A stretch of 64,000 bases of DNA from Gallalistipes aquisgranensis (GTDB lineage Bacteria; Bacteroidota; Bacteroidia; Bacteroidales; Rikenellaceae). The stretch is from assembly GCF_014982715.1 (NCBI RefSeq), contig NZ_JADCJY010000001.1, positions 930,001 through 994,000 on the forward strand, given 5' to 3'. The translations under genes were made by a program, and so were the position numbers. Numbering within the stretch: position 1 is the first letter of the stretch; each line of letters opens with the position of its first letter. The notes below the pieces were generated by a model, which worked only from the letters and a program-made list of their open reading frames with translations, ran no database searches and was not told where the DNA came from. Below, piece by piece: positions 44,290 through 52,377 of the stretch.

Positions 44290-44362
44290 AGCGGAAAACG
44301 GGACTCGAACCCGCGACCCTCAGCTTGGGAAGCTGATGCTCTACCAACTGAGCTACTTCCGC
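44290..44362 (-). tRNA. tRNA-Gly (anticodon CCC)
   Basis: Minus-strand sequence begins GCGGAAGTAGCTCAGTTGGT and folds as a complete cloverleaf: 7-bp acceptor (GCGGAAG/TTTCCGC), D arm GCTC/GAGC, anticodon arm TCAGC-TTCCCAA-GCTGA with CCC at 34-36, T arm GCGGG-TTCGAAC-CCGTT-type. CCA is not encoded. Reads GGG codons. Confidence 0.93.
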
Positions 44363-44389
44363 ATAGGCATCTGTTTCCGAATGCGCGTA

Positions 44390-44397
44390 CAAAGATA
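44390..44397 (-). promoter_or_regulatory. -7 element of tRNA-Gly
   Basis: Minus-strand TATCTTTG, 27 bases before the tRNA 5' end. Confidence 0.6.
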
Positions 44398-44455
44398 TAA
44401 ATCTTCGGCATTATTCCGTCGAATTTCCGAGAAAAAATTTCAGAAAGGTGAAAAA

Positions 44456-45229
44456 TTATTGGTAAATCTCATTCAGCAAGGCCGCCAGACGGTATCCGGC
44501 CCGTAACAGCTGAGTCTCGACGATTTCGATATTTTCATGGATGTATTCGTAGGAGTAATCGCTGTTTTCCTCTGCGTTCAGATAAATCTTTTTGCAAATA
44601 TCCACGCATTGGTTCATCCATGCCTGTGGGATACCTGCAACGATGGCTACCCGCTCCTTTTCATCCGCGACATCTATGTTTTCGCTCCATTCCGTATAGC
44701 TCCACCGGTGGGCGGATTCGAGCAGTTTCTCATCCCAGACGGTATGTAGATTGGTCGGACTGCCGAACCATTTCACGGAAAATCGGTTGCCGCCCAGATC
44801 GGTCAGCCGTCCCGTGTGCATCGGGCAGTGCATGTCTCCCACCATGTGGATCAGAAATTTCGTATAAAGCGTTCGGAGACTGTCGTCCAGATTCCGTTCT
44901 TTCAAACGCTCTATAATCATGACCGTTTGCGTATAGACATCTCCGTCCGGATTCTTGGGCATAGTTTCGTAACTCTCGCCTTCGTCCACATTGGCATAGT
45001 GCCAGGAGGCTGTTTCGGAATAGAGCGGATTTTTCCGGATATTGTCCATCCACGATGCGTAGTACACCAGCGGATGAGTCAACACGGATTGCAAGCTCTT
45101 GCGGGCTTTGGGAGTCAGATGGCGGTCGGCGATGGCGGCAATGATCGAATGTCCTTTGTCGCCCCATCCGTAGGCGAAATGAATTCCTGCGGTGGAAATC
45201 AAAAGGAAGAGAACGGTGATACGTTTCAT
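44456..45229 (-). CDS. S1/P1-type nuclease
   Basis: 257 residues from MKRITVLFLLISTAGIHFAY, a signal peptide. The mature protein starts with Trp in GWGDKGHSIIAAIADRHL, where the N-terminal Trp and a His bind zinc in this family. Further ligands: ASWHYANVD, VGDMHCPMH, DLGGNRFSVKWFG and NLHTVWDEKLL. A secreted trinuclear-zinc nuclease for single-stranded DNA/RNA and 3'-nucleotides. A common position is HQPLH where this one has HCPMH. Likely periplasmic nucleotide scavenging. Confidence 0.92.
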   Translation of the reverse strand: MKRITVLFLLISTAGIHFAYGWGDKGHSIIAAIADRHLTPKARKSLQSVLTHPLVYYASWMDNIRKNPLYSETASWHYANVDEGESYETMPKNPDGDVYTQTVMIIERLKERNLDDSLRTLYTKFLIHMVGDMHCPMHTGRLTDLGGNRFSVKWFGSPTNLHTVWDEKLLESAHRWSYTEWSENIDVADEKERVAIVAGIPQAWMNQCVDICKKIYLNAEENSDYSYEYIHENIEIVETQLLRAGYRLAALLNEIYQ

Positions 45230-45324
45230 GTTGTATGTGTTTATGTATTGCAAATAAACCGAAATTGCCGAAAAATATCAAACATCTGCATGGATAAATC
45301 CTCCGTAATTTTATTTATTATATC

Positions 45325-45332
45325 TATTTTTG
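45325..45332 (+). promoter_or_regulatory. -7 element of the GT87-like gene
   Basis: TATTTTTG, 31 bases before the ATG at 45364. No clear -33 element. Confidence 0.5.
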
Positions 45333-45363
45333 TCCACCGTATAACTAAATCGTAATTCGAACG

Positions 45364-46557
45364 ATGACACCTTTTGCTTTGCGCATCAAGAAATTTTTCC
45401 TCACTCCCCAAAACCTGTATCTTCTGGGGTTTTTATGTGTATTCGCACTCACTTTTCTGGACGTGTCGCGGGGAAGACATTTCAATTTTCTGATTTTCCA
45501 TGATTCCACAATCGACTTCTGGCGCCATATAAATCCCTACGGGGCGGAGTGGGCGGCTGCGCACCACGATTATTTTCTGTACGGGCCTCTGTTCTCTGTG
45601 CTGTTCGCTCCGTTCGCCTTCCTGCCCGACTGGCTGGGGCCCTTCGTATGGAATTTGTTCAACTATTCCCTTTATTTTGCGGCCGTGTTTACACTGCCGG
45701 ATAAATATACGTTGGACCAGAAGTGCAGGATGTTCCTTTATACTTTTCTGATACTGGCTACGACGCTCTATTCGTTTCAGTATAATGTGGCGGTCGCCTA
45801 CCTGTTCGTTTTTGCCTTTTCCCTGCTGGAACGGGGGCGGGCGTTCTGGGCAGTCGTTCTGATTCTCGTATCCGGATTTACGAAAGTTTACGGTATTTTC
45901 GAGCTCGGTTTGTTACTCTGCTATCCCCGTTTCTGGCGGAATATGGGCTATGTTTTGGTCGTATCTCTGCTCTTTTTCCTGCTTCCGCTGCTGAATCTGC
46001 ACTATTCGGAACTGTTGCCGTATTATCAGAGCTGGGTGGACGGTTTGACCCAGCATAAGGACACCCGTACGTGGCAGACGATCTTTTTTCTCCGTCCGTT
46101 CTTTCACGGGATGCCCTCCTATGGTATGTGGATTCAGATAGGAGCGATAACCGCATTAGCCGGGCTGTTGATCGCCAATTTCCGCCGGTGGGGACAGTTC
46201 GTTTTCCGCGTTCAGTCGTTGGCCGTACTGATGGGTTGGGTGATTCTGTTCAGCAATTCGGCCGAAAAGCATACATACGTGATCGCATTGTTGGGATATC
46301 TGCTCTGGTATTGGAGCCGTCGTCCTCAGACGATCGACAAGGTGCTTTTCTGGGCGAATTTCATTGTGTTGGTCATCGTACCTGTCGATCTGATATGCCC
46401 GCCCCGGGTGATGCTTTTTTTGACTGAAACACTTCAGCTCAATTTGTGGCTTTTCATCGTAACCTGGGGCAGAATGTGCTATGTCACTTTTCTCAGAGAT
46501 TCCTCGGTGGCGGAATTGCCGTCGGGCGGTTGTGCCTCAAATTCTGATGAACACTAA
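45364..46557 (+). CDS. GT87-like (DUF2029) membrane glycosyltransferase
   Basis: 397 residues with nine or more membrane segments. DFWRHINPYGAEWAAAHHDYFLYGPLFSVLFAPFAFLP matches the DUF2029/GT87 pattern (first-loop Asp, then YxxxFLYGP..LFxPFAxLP). Family members are polyprenyl-phosphate-mannose-dependent mannosyltransferases that build cell-envelope glycans on the periplasmic side. Stands alone between its promoter and a bidirectional terminator; acceptor unknown. Confidence 0.85.
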   Translation: MTPFALRIKKFFLTPQNLYLLGFLCVFALTFLDVSRGRHFNFLIFHDSTIDFWRHINPYGAEWAAAHHDYFLYGPLFSVLFAPFAFLPDWLGPFVWNLFNYSLYFAAVFTLPDKYTLDQKCRMFLYTFLILATTLYSFQYNVAVAYLFVFAFSLLERGRAFWAVVLILVSGFTKVYGIFELGLLLCYPRFWRNMGYVLVVSLLFFLLPLLNLHYSELLPYYQSWVDGLTQHKDTRTWQTIFFLRPFFHGMPSYGMWIQIGAITALAGLLIANFRRWGQFVFRVQSLAVLMGWVILFSNSAEKHTYVIALLGYLLWYWSRRPQTIDKVLFWANFIVLVIVPVDLICPPRVMLFLTETLQLNLWLFIVTWGRMCYVTFLRDSSVAELPSGGCASNSDEH

Positions 46558-46656
46558 TTTTCAGAGAATTATCGGGAGGGGATATTTTATCCGTTTCCTC
46601 ATCTGCGATTATAAATAGAACGAGACGATGTGAATGATTCGGTTTGGAACTGTGTA

Positions 46657-46696
46657 AAAAAAGAACGGCAACGGTTTTTCCGTTGCCGTTCTTTTT
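46657..46696. terminator. Bidirectional terminator between GT87 gene and rho
   Basis: AAGAACGGCAACGG (46661-46674) and CCGTTGCCGTTCTT (46680-46693), loop TTTTT, flanked by A-run and T-run. Confidence 0.88.
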
Positions 46697-46709
46697 CGCA
46701 ATCGGTCGG

Positions 46710-48545
46710 TTACCGGTTCATCGTAATCAGCAATTCCTCGTTGCTTCGGGTCCCTTCCAGATGTTTCTTCAACTCTTCCATAGCTTCGACGGAGGTCATG
46801 TCCGAGAAGTGACGGCGTAGAATCCAAATTTTCTGGAGCACCTCTTTGCTCAGCAGCAGGTCTTCGCGGCGGGTTCCCGATGCGATGATGTCCACCGCCG
46901 GATAGATACGTTTATTGGCCAGTTTACGGTCGAGCTGGAGTTCCATGTTGCCGGTTCCCTTGAACTCTTCGAAAATAACCTCGTCCATTTTCGATCCGGT
47001 GTCGATCAGTGCGGTGGCGATGATCGTCAGCGAGCCCCTCTCTTCGGTGTCTCGGGCCGCTCCGAAGAAACGCTTGGGTTTGTGCAGGGCATTGGCGTCG
47101 ACGCCGCCGGAGAGCACTTTGCCCGATGCCGGCTGTACCGTGTTGTAGGCCCTGGCCAGACGGGTGATGGAGTCGAGCAGAATCACGACGTCGTGTCCGC
47201 ACTCCACCATTCGCTTGGCCTTGTCGAGTACCATTTCCGCCACTTTGACATGCCGGGCGGCCTGTTCGTCGAACGTGGATGCGATTACTTCTGCCTTGAC
47301 ATTGCGGGCCATTTCCGTCACCTCCTCGGGACGTTCGTCGATCAGCAGTACGATCAGATAGACTTCCGGATGGTTGTCCGCGATCGCATTGGCTACCGCC
47401 TGCAGCAACATGGTCTTACCCGTTTTGGGTTGGGCCACGATCAGCCCTCGCTGGCCCTTGCCGATCGGGGAGAACAGGTCCACCACCCGCGTGGAGAGGT
47501 TGTTGTGTCCGTTGCCGGTCAGATTGAACTTTTCGGAGGGGAAAAGCGGGGTCATGAATTCGAACTGTACGCGGTCCCGTACCCCTTCCGGATTAAGCCC
47601 GTTGATTCTATCCACCGAGACCAGCGGAAAATATTTTTCACCCTCTTTCGGAGGGCGGATCGTTCCGTGTACCGTGTCGCCGGGCTTGAGTCCGAACGAT
47701 TTTATCTGGGCCGGAGAGACATAGATGTCGTCGGGGGAATTCAGATAGTTGTAATCGGCCGAGCGAAGAAACCCGTAACCGTCGGGCATTACTTCCAGCA
47801 CGCCTTCTCCCTCTACGACGCCCAGATATTCTTCTTTGGGCTCCCGCTGGGTTTCCTGTTGTCTGTTCTGCTGATTCTTCTTTTTCCCCCGATCCTGATT
47901 GGCCGGGTTCTGAACGGCAGGGCGAGAGGGTTCGGCCGGCTGTCCCTGCATTTCAGGGATCGTATCGGTCTGTTGAACCTCTTCAGCCGGCAAGTTGATA
48001 TTGGAAAACAGGTTGCTTTCTCCCTCGGCCGGGCGGGTTTCCGCCTGATCGGAAGTCGCAGGTCCCGATCCGGTTGCGTTATCCCTGTTTTTCCTGCGGT
48101 TGAATCGTTTTTCCTGCGCCGTCTGGTTGGGACGCCGCTTCTCCGTTTTCCGGAGATTGTCGGTCGGTTCGGCTATCGGACGTTCTTCTGCTTTCTCCGA
48201 TGCGTCAGGTACGGGAATGGTCGGCTCGGAAGAAACAGGAGCATTTTGCATGTCGGCATCCTGAGTCGTATGGGGTTCGCCCCCTACCCTTACAAAATTG
48301 ATTTTAGGGCGCCGTCCCCGGCGTTTGGGCTCCGGAGCGGCTTCTGATACAGCCTGTTCACGGACATCGTTCCTGTTCGATACGGTCGAATCGTTTTCTT
48401 GCGACTCTTTCGGAGCCGCTGCCGAAAGCTCCAGTATCCGGGCGATCAGATCGCTTTTCCGCATCTGGGCCTTAATGCCGAGACTGCGGCCTATTTCACG
48501 TAGTTGAACGAGACTTTTACTTTCTAATGCCTCTTTATCTTGCAT
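46710..48545 (-). CDS. rho: Transcription termination factor Rho with long disordered insert
   Basis: 611 residues, against about 420 in E. coli. N-terminal Rho_N helix domain ([27 protein letters not shown]), then about residues 50-235 of low-complexity sequence rich in Glu, Gln, Asn, Arg and Pro, then the RNA-binding OB fold ([22 protein letters not shown]) and the hexameric ATPase with Walker A KTGKTM-type loop ([12 protein letters not shown]) and [12 protein letters not shown] at the end. The insert is a known Bacteroidota trait, reported to drive phase separation of Rho in Bacteroides thetaiotaomicron. Rho here follows a -7 element at 48616-48623. Confidence 0.96.
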   Translation of the reverse strand: MQDKEALESKSLVQLREIGRSLGIKAQMRKSDLIARILELSAAAPKESQENDSTVSNRNDVREQAVSEAAPEPKRRGRRPKINFVRVGGEPHTTQDADMQNAPVSSEPTIPVPDASEKAEERPIAEPTDNLRKTEKRRPNQTAQEKRFNRRKNRDNATGSGPATSDQAETRPAEGESNLFSNINLPAEEVQQTDTIPEMQGQPAEPSRPAVQNPANQDRGKKKNQQNRQQETQREPKEEYLGVVEGEGVLEVMPDGYGFLRSADYNYLNSPDDIYVSPAQIKSFGLKPGDTVHGTIRPPKEGEKYFPLVSVDRINGLNPEGVRDRVQFEFMTPLFPSEKFNLTGNGHNNLSTRVVDLFSPIGKGQRGLIVAQPKTGKTMLLQAVANAIADNHPEVYLIVLLIDERPEEVTEMARNVKAEVIASTFDEQAARHVKVAEMVLDKAKRMVECGHDVVILLDSITRLARAYNTVQPASGKVLSGGVDANALHKPKRFFGAARDTEERGSLTIIATALIDTGSKMDEVIFEEFKGTGNMELQLDRKLANKRIYPAVDIIASGTRREDLLLSKEVLQKIWILRRHFSDMTSVEAMEELKKHLEGTRSNEELLITMNR

Positions 48546-48615
48546 ACGATTAAGTTGGTTTTATTCTGTTTTCAGGATTCGAGCATTGCCGGATGGCAAT
48601 CTCTTTCGATGGTGA

Positions 48616-48623
48616 CAAAGATA
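48616..48623 (-). promoter_or_regulatory. -7 element of rho
   Basis: Minus-strand TATCTTTG, about 70 bases before the rho start codon. Confidence 0.55.
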
Positions 48624-48728
48624 ATGGAAAATTTCTTAATCCTTCCGTTTTATACCGATAAAACGACCGGTCCTCCCTGTTTTTATGAGGTTTCCTTGCC
48701 GGCTGCCGCATCCCGAACGTATTGTCGG

Positions 48729-49475
48729 TTATTTTAACAGGTCGAGTACTCTCTGAAGGTCTTCGGGCGTATCGATGGCTACCGTTTCGGTCATGGTTTC
48801 CGCCACTCGGATCGTATAGCCGTTTTCCAGCCAACGGAGCTGCTCCAGCGACTCCGCCTGTTCCAGCACTCCGGCAGGGAGACGGACGATTTCACGAAGA
48901 ATATCCGTCCGGTAGGCATACATGCCGATATGTTTGTAATATTTGAATCGTGTCTGCCACTGCGATTGCTCCTCTCCCCGCAGGTGAGGAATGGCCGACC
49001 GGCTGAAATAGAGCGCGAACCCGGTGGCGGACACTACCGTTTTGGGGCTGTTCGGATTGAAAATGTCTTCCGACGGGGAAAATGCCTTGACGAGGGTGGC
49101 GATTTGCGTGCCGGGAAGGGCGAACGGTTCTTTTATCCTAGTCAGGTGTTCTTCCGAGACGAAAGGTTCGTCTCCCTGTATGTTGACGACCACATCGAAC
49201 CGGATACCTGTCTCCGTCTCGATTTTTTCGAGTGCTTCACCGCATCGGTCCGTACCGCTCCGGTGTTTCTCGGAGGTCATGACGACCCTGCCTCCGAAAT
49301 TTTTTACGACCTCTTCGATCCGTAGGTCGTCGGTGGCTACATAGCAATGGGAGAACAGGCGGTTCACCCGTTCGTAGACGCGCCTTATCATCGGCCGGCC
49401 GTCGATTTCTGCAAGCGGTTTGCCGGGGAAACGGCTCGACGCGTAACGCGCAGGTATGATAGCGAGGAATTGCAT
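48729..49475 (-). CDS. kdsB: 3-deoxy-manno-octulosonate cytidylyltransferase
   Basis: 248 residues from MQFLAIIPARYASSRFPGKP; a longer frame to 49538 is rejected since the family starts here. Activates Kdo to CMP-Kdo for lipid A-core synthesis. Motifs: PARYASSRFPGKPL (CTP binding), VVMTSEKHRSGTDRCGEA, VVNIQGDEPFV (Mg2+/CTP), HIGMYAYR and LEQAESLEQLRWLENGYTI. Normal length. It is divergent from the next gene. Confidence 0.95.
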   Translation of the reverse strand: MQFLAIIPARYASSRFPGKPLAEIDGRPMIRRVYERVNRLFSHCYVATDDLRIEEVVKNFGGRVVMTSEKHRSGTDRCGEALEKIETETGIRFDVVVNIQGDEPFVSEEHLTRIKEPFALPGTQIATLVKAFSPSEDIFNPNSPKTVVSATGFALYFSRSAIPHLRGEEQSQWQTRFKYYKHIGMYAYRTDILREIVRLPAGVLEQAESLEQLRWLENGYTIRVAETMTETVAIDTPEDLQRVLDLLK

Positions 49476-49574
49476 GACGGAAAATTTTAATCTCGGGTAA
49501 TTGTCGGACGATTGTCCGCGTAAAATGGTATGCGGCAAATATCGTTATTTTTTCCGGAACGACAAAGATTTTCG

Positions 49575-49582
49575 TAATTTTG
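49575..49582 (+). promoter_or_regulatory. -7 element directly before the reductase start
   Basis: TAATTTTG ends 5 bases before the ATG at 49588, so transcription should start at or very close to the start codon (leaderless or nearly so). Confidence 0.5.
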
Positions 49583-49587
49583 TGGCC

Positions 49588-50601
49588 ATGATCGACAGCA
49601 GGGAAAAAAGAATAGAGACGTTCGTGCGGCTGGGTGTGCAACTCGCTTCGTTCGGACAGGATGCCGTGAGCGGCTGGGTGGTGGCCGAAGCCTGCCGGGA
49701 GAACGCGTGGTTCACTCCGTCCGACGTGTTCCGGGCCGTGGAGGCGATCCGCAGCGAAATGCTTGGCGAGGAAAACCTTCGCCAATGGATAAGCTCTTAT
49801 CCCCTGCTGCCTGTGACCCGTCCGCGGAATGTAGGGTTGATCGCAGCAGGAAATATTCCATTGGTCGGGTTCTTCGATCTGTTGTGCGTGCTTTTGAGCG
49901 GACATCGCTGCCTGCTGAAATCCTCGTCCAAAGACCGGGTACTGATGGAGTACGTCGTCGCGCAGTTACGGCAGTTCGAACCGGGCATTCCCGTGTATCC
50001 TTATATGGGGACGGAGCCGCTTGATGCCGTGATCGCCACCGGCAGCGACAACACGAACCGGTATTTCCGGAGCCGCTACAAAGGGATTCCGGCTTTGTTC
50101 CGGGGCAGCCGTGCATCCGTGGCCGTACTTTCCGGAGAGGAAAACGATGCGACGCTCGACTTGCTGGCCGAAGACATTTTCCCTTACTCGGGTCTCGGGT
50201 GCCGCAATGTCAGCCGGCTGTTGGTACCCGGGGAGTATGATCTTGCCGCATTGCTCGGACGGCTGTCTGAATTCCCGGTTCCGAATCCCCGCTACCGAAA
50301 CAACTATTTGCAGCGGAGGGCTCTGCTTGCCATGCAGGGCGAACCCTTTCTCGACGGCGGTTTTTTCCTGATGCGGGAGTGCGACCAGTGGCCTTCGTCC
50401 GTAAGCGAAATTACTGTTTCCCGTTACGAACGGGTGGAACAGATCGCCGAGTGGCTCTCTTCACGGGAAGAGAGGATACAGTGCGTGGTGAGTGCCTTGT
50501 CCGTCCATTCCCGTGCAGTGCCTTTCGGCCGGGCTCAGCGTCCTTCTCTGACGGATTATCCTGATGGAGCGGACGTTCCGGTGTTTTTGTCGGAAATATA
50601 G
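49588..50601 (+). CDS. LuxC-type acyl-CoA reductase family protein
   Basis: 337 residues from MIDSREKRIETFVRLGVQLA (the frame opens at 49501 but the upstream part contains the promoter). PRNVGLIAAGNIPLVGFFDLLCVLLSGHRCLLKSSSKD is the nucleotide-binding start of the LuxC/aldehyde-dehydrogenase-like fold; the catalytic-Cys region is FPYSGLGCRNVSRL. LuxC reduces acyl-CoA to aldehyde with NADPH. The Bacteroidota members stand outside any lux operon and their substrate is unknown. No acyltransferase neighbour here. Confidence 0.8.
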   Translation: MIDSREKRIETFVRLGVQLASFGQDAVSGWVVAEACRENAWFTPSDVFRAVEAIRSEMLGEENLRQWISSYPLLPVTRPRNVGLIAAGNIPLVGFFDLLCVLLSGHRCLLKSSSKDRVLMEYVVAQLRQFEPGIPVYPYMGTEPLDAVIATGSDNTNRYFRSRYKGIPALFRGSRASVAVLSGEENDATLDLLAEDIFPYSGLGCRNVSRLLVPGEYDLAALLGRLSEFPVPNPRYRNNYLQRRALLAMQGEPFLDGGFFLMRECDQWPSSVSEITVSRYERVEQIAEWLSSREERIQCVVSALSVHSRAVPFGRAQRPSLTDYPDGADVPVFLSEI

Positions 50602-50633
50602 CCGCATGCCTGTTGGAAAACCGGGGAAAAGAT

Positions 50634-50641
50634 TATCTTTG
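50634..50641 (+). promoter_or_regulatory. -7 element before the pRiA4b-like gene
   Basis: TATCTTTG, 50 bases before the ATG at 50692; likely drives this gene and miaA. Confidence 0.55.
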
Positions 50642-50691
50642 TTCTGTGATCGGTCTCTCCGGGACCGGAATTATAAAAAAACGCAACTGTT

Positions 50692-51210
50692 ATGATGACT
50701 TTTCGGTTCAGAATGCTGAGCGACGAAAACGACGGTTTCATCCGCGAATATGAAATCCCGTACGATATGACCCTGTTGGATTTTCACCGTTTCATCTGTC
50801 ACGATCTGCGGTACGATCCGGATAACATGGCCTCTTTTTTCACCTCCGACGCCCAGTGGAACAAATTGAGGGAGTTCACGCTGTTCGATCTGGGAGACGG
50901 AGCCGGGAATCCGGACGAGGGAATGCCCGTGCCGATGGAAGAGGTGTACGTGGGACAGATCATTCATAAGAACAGGGACCGGTTGATCTACCTGTTCGAT
51001 ATGCTGAACGACCGTTCCCTCTATCTGGAACTGGTCGAGGCGAAAAAGAGCGACACGCAGCCTTTCACTCCGGCCGTCGTGCTCTCCGAATACGAAGCTC
51101 CCGATCAGTTCGAGCCGGGAGCGGGCGGAGGAGAGAGTTCCATTTTCGACGATGCAATGGGCGAGTTCAGCGATTTCGAGGGCGACGACTCGTATGACGA
51201 CGAATATTAA
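50692..51210 (+). CDS. pRiA4b ORF-3-like protein
   Basis: 172 residues. The pattern FRFRMLSDENDGFIREYEIPYDMTLLDFHRFI...MASFFTSDAQW and YLFDMLNDRSLYLELV matches the plasmid pRiA4b ORF-3 / IS1096 passenger-like family, common in chromosomes and of unknown function. The C-terminal 40 residues are acidic and Gly-rich (FDDAMGEFSDFEGDDSYDDE). The gene's end overlaps miaA by 17 bases. Confidence 0.8.
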   Translation: MMTFRFRMLSDENDGFIREYEIPYDMTLLDFHRFICHDLRYDPDNMASFFTSDAQWNKLREFTLFDLGDGAGNPDEGMPVPMEEVYVGQIIHKNRDRLIYLFDMLNDRSLYLELVEAKKSDTQPFTPAVVLSEYEAPDQFEPGAGGGESSIFDDAMGEFSDFEGDDSYDDEY

Positions 51211-52111
51211 GACGCTCGTCGTAATTCTCGGGCCTACCGGTTCGGGTAAGACCGATCTGAGCATCCGTGTGGCCCGGCATTTCGGCGCTCCGATTCTCTC
51301 CGTCGATTCCCGGCAGGTCTATCGAGGGATGGCTGTCGGCACGGCGCAGCCCGATACGGAACAACTGGCAGCCGTACCCCACTATTTCATCGCCGACCGG
51401 GAGGTGACTTCCTCTTTTTCCTGCGGCGATTTCGAACAGGAGGCGCTGACCTTGTTGCGGAAATTGTTCGGGACGCACGATGTCGTGGTGGCCGTCGGGG
51501 GATCGGGCCTCTATATAGACGCATTGTGCGACGGTATGGACGATTTGCCTCCGGTCGATACGGCTTTGCGGAACCGGCTTGTCGAACAGGTCGGCCGGGA
51601 GGGACTCGCTCCCCTGCTCCGGGAGTTGGAGCGTCTCGATCCGGACTATTATGTCTCGGTTGACCGGAACAATCCCCAGCGGGTCGTGCGGGCGGTGGAA
51701 GTTTGCCTGCAGAGCGGAAGACCCTATTCTTCGTTTCGCAGGAGAGCGTGTGCGCGACGCGATTTCCGGACGATAAAGATCGGAACCGCCCTGCCGCGGG
51801 AGGTGCTTTACGGAAGGATCAATCGCAGGGTGGATGCCATGATGGCGGCCGGATTGGAACGGGAGGCCCGGAATCTCTATCCGCACAAGGAGTTGAACGC
51901 TCTCCGGACAGTAGGTTACCGGGAGCTATTCGACTATTTTGACGGGAAAGGCACGTTGGAGGAGGCTGTGGAACTGATCAAACGCAATACCCGCCGTTAT
52001 GCCAAACGACAGCTTACCTGGTTTCGGCGCGACGGGTCGATCCTGTGGGTCGATCCGTCTGATACGGAGGTGGTTATCTCTCGGATAGAAGGGGTTTGGG
52101 GAAACCGCTGA
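51194..52111 (+). CDS. miaA: tRNA dimethylallyltransferase
   Basis: 305 residues from MTTNIKTLVVILGPTGSGKT; the ATG lies inside the previous gene, and an earlier one at 51152 is less likely. Adds dimethylallyl to A37 of tRNAs reading UNN codons. P-loop GPTGSGKT, VDSRQVYRGM, the GGSGLYIDAL segment and NTRRYAKRQLTWFRRD are all in place. Translational coupling with the pRiA4b-like gene is likely. Confidence 0.95.
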   Translation: MTTNIKTLVVILGPTGSGKTDLSIRVARHFGAPILSVDSRQVYRGMAVGTAQPDTEQLAAVPHYFIADREVTSSFSCGDFEQEALTLLRKLFGTHDVVVAVGGSGLYIDALCDGMDDLPPVDTALRNRLVEQVGREGLAPLLRELERLDPDYYVSVDRNNPQRVVRAVEVCLQSGRPYSSFRRRACARRDFRTIKIGTALPREVLYGRINRRVDAMMAAGLEREARNLYPHKELNALRTVGYRELFDYFDGKGTLEEAVELIKRNTRRYAKRQLTWFRRDGSILWVDPSDTEVVISRIEGVWGNR

Positions 52112-52167
52112 TTCTTAATTTTTGTCAAAAAATACAGGAAAAATTATCTAAGGAATGATTTTTTTCA

Positions 52168-52175
52168 TATATTTG
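52168..52175 (+). promoter_or_regulatory. -7 element of the trp operon
   Basis: TATATTTG, 20 bases before the leader peptide ATG at 52196. Transcription should begin near 52182. No good -33 match. Confidence 0.65.
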
Positions 52176-52195
52176 CTCCATCGAAACGAAAAAAG

Positions 52196-52252
52196 ATGAT
52201 TTTCTACGGACAGAATAACTGGTGGTGGCGCTTACAACTTATCAAGTCGTGA
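52196..52252 (+). CDS. trpL: trp leader peptide with three adjacent Trp codons
   Basis: An 18-codon frame, MIFYGQNNWWWRLQLIKS, with TGG TGG TGG at 52220-52228, between the trp promoter and a terminator-type hairpin. This is the form of a ribosome-mediated attenuation leader: with little charged tRNA-Trp the ribosome stalls on the Trp codons, changing which RNA helices form downstream. Confidence 0.85.
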   Translation: MIFYGQNNWWWRLQLIKS

Positions 52253-52344
52253 GAAGCCGAACTTGTATCTGTCTGTTCAGAATAACCAAATTAGCATAGA
52301 GCATAAAGAAGGGCTGTCGATCTCACGACAGCCCTTCTCTTTTT
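52243..52344 (+). promoter_or_regulatory. trp transcription attenuator
   Basis: Terminator: AGAAGGGCTGTCG (52307-52319) with CGACAGCCCTTCT (52326-52338), 13 bp, then CTTTTT. Segment 1 CAAGTCG (52243-52249, just before the leader stop) can pair with segment 2 CGAACTTG (52258-52265). Segment 2, extended to AGCCGAACTTG (52255-52265), can instead pair with AAGGGCT (52309-52315), the 5' side of the terminator, with a three-base bulge. These mutually exclusive pairings form the expected 1:2, 2:3, 3:4 switch. Confidence 0.8.
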
Positions 52345-52377
52345 ACCCCTGTCAGATCGAAAACAAAATAGAAACGG

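Noticed and set aside
47082-48347. Open frame of 421 codons opposite rho
   Set aside because: Shadow of the rho coding strand; no start signal and no family features.
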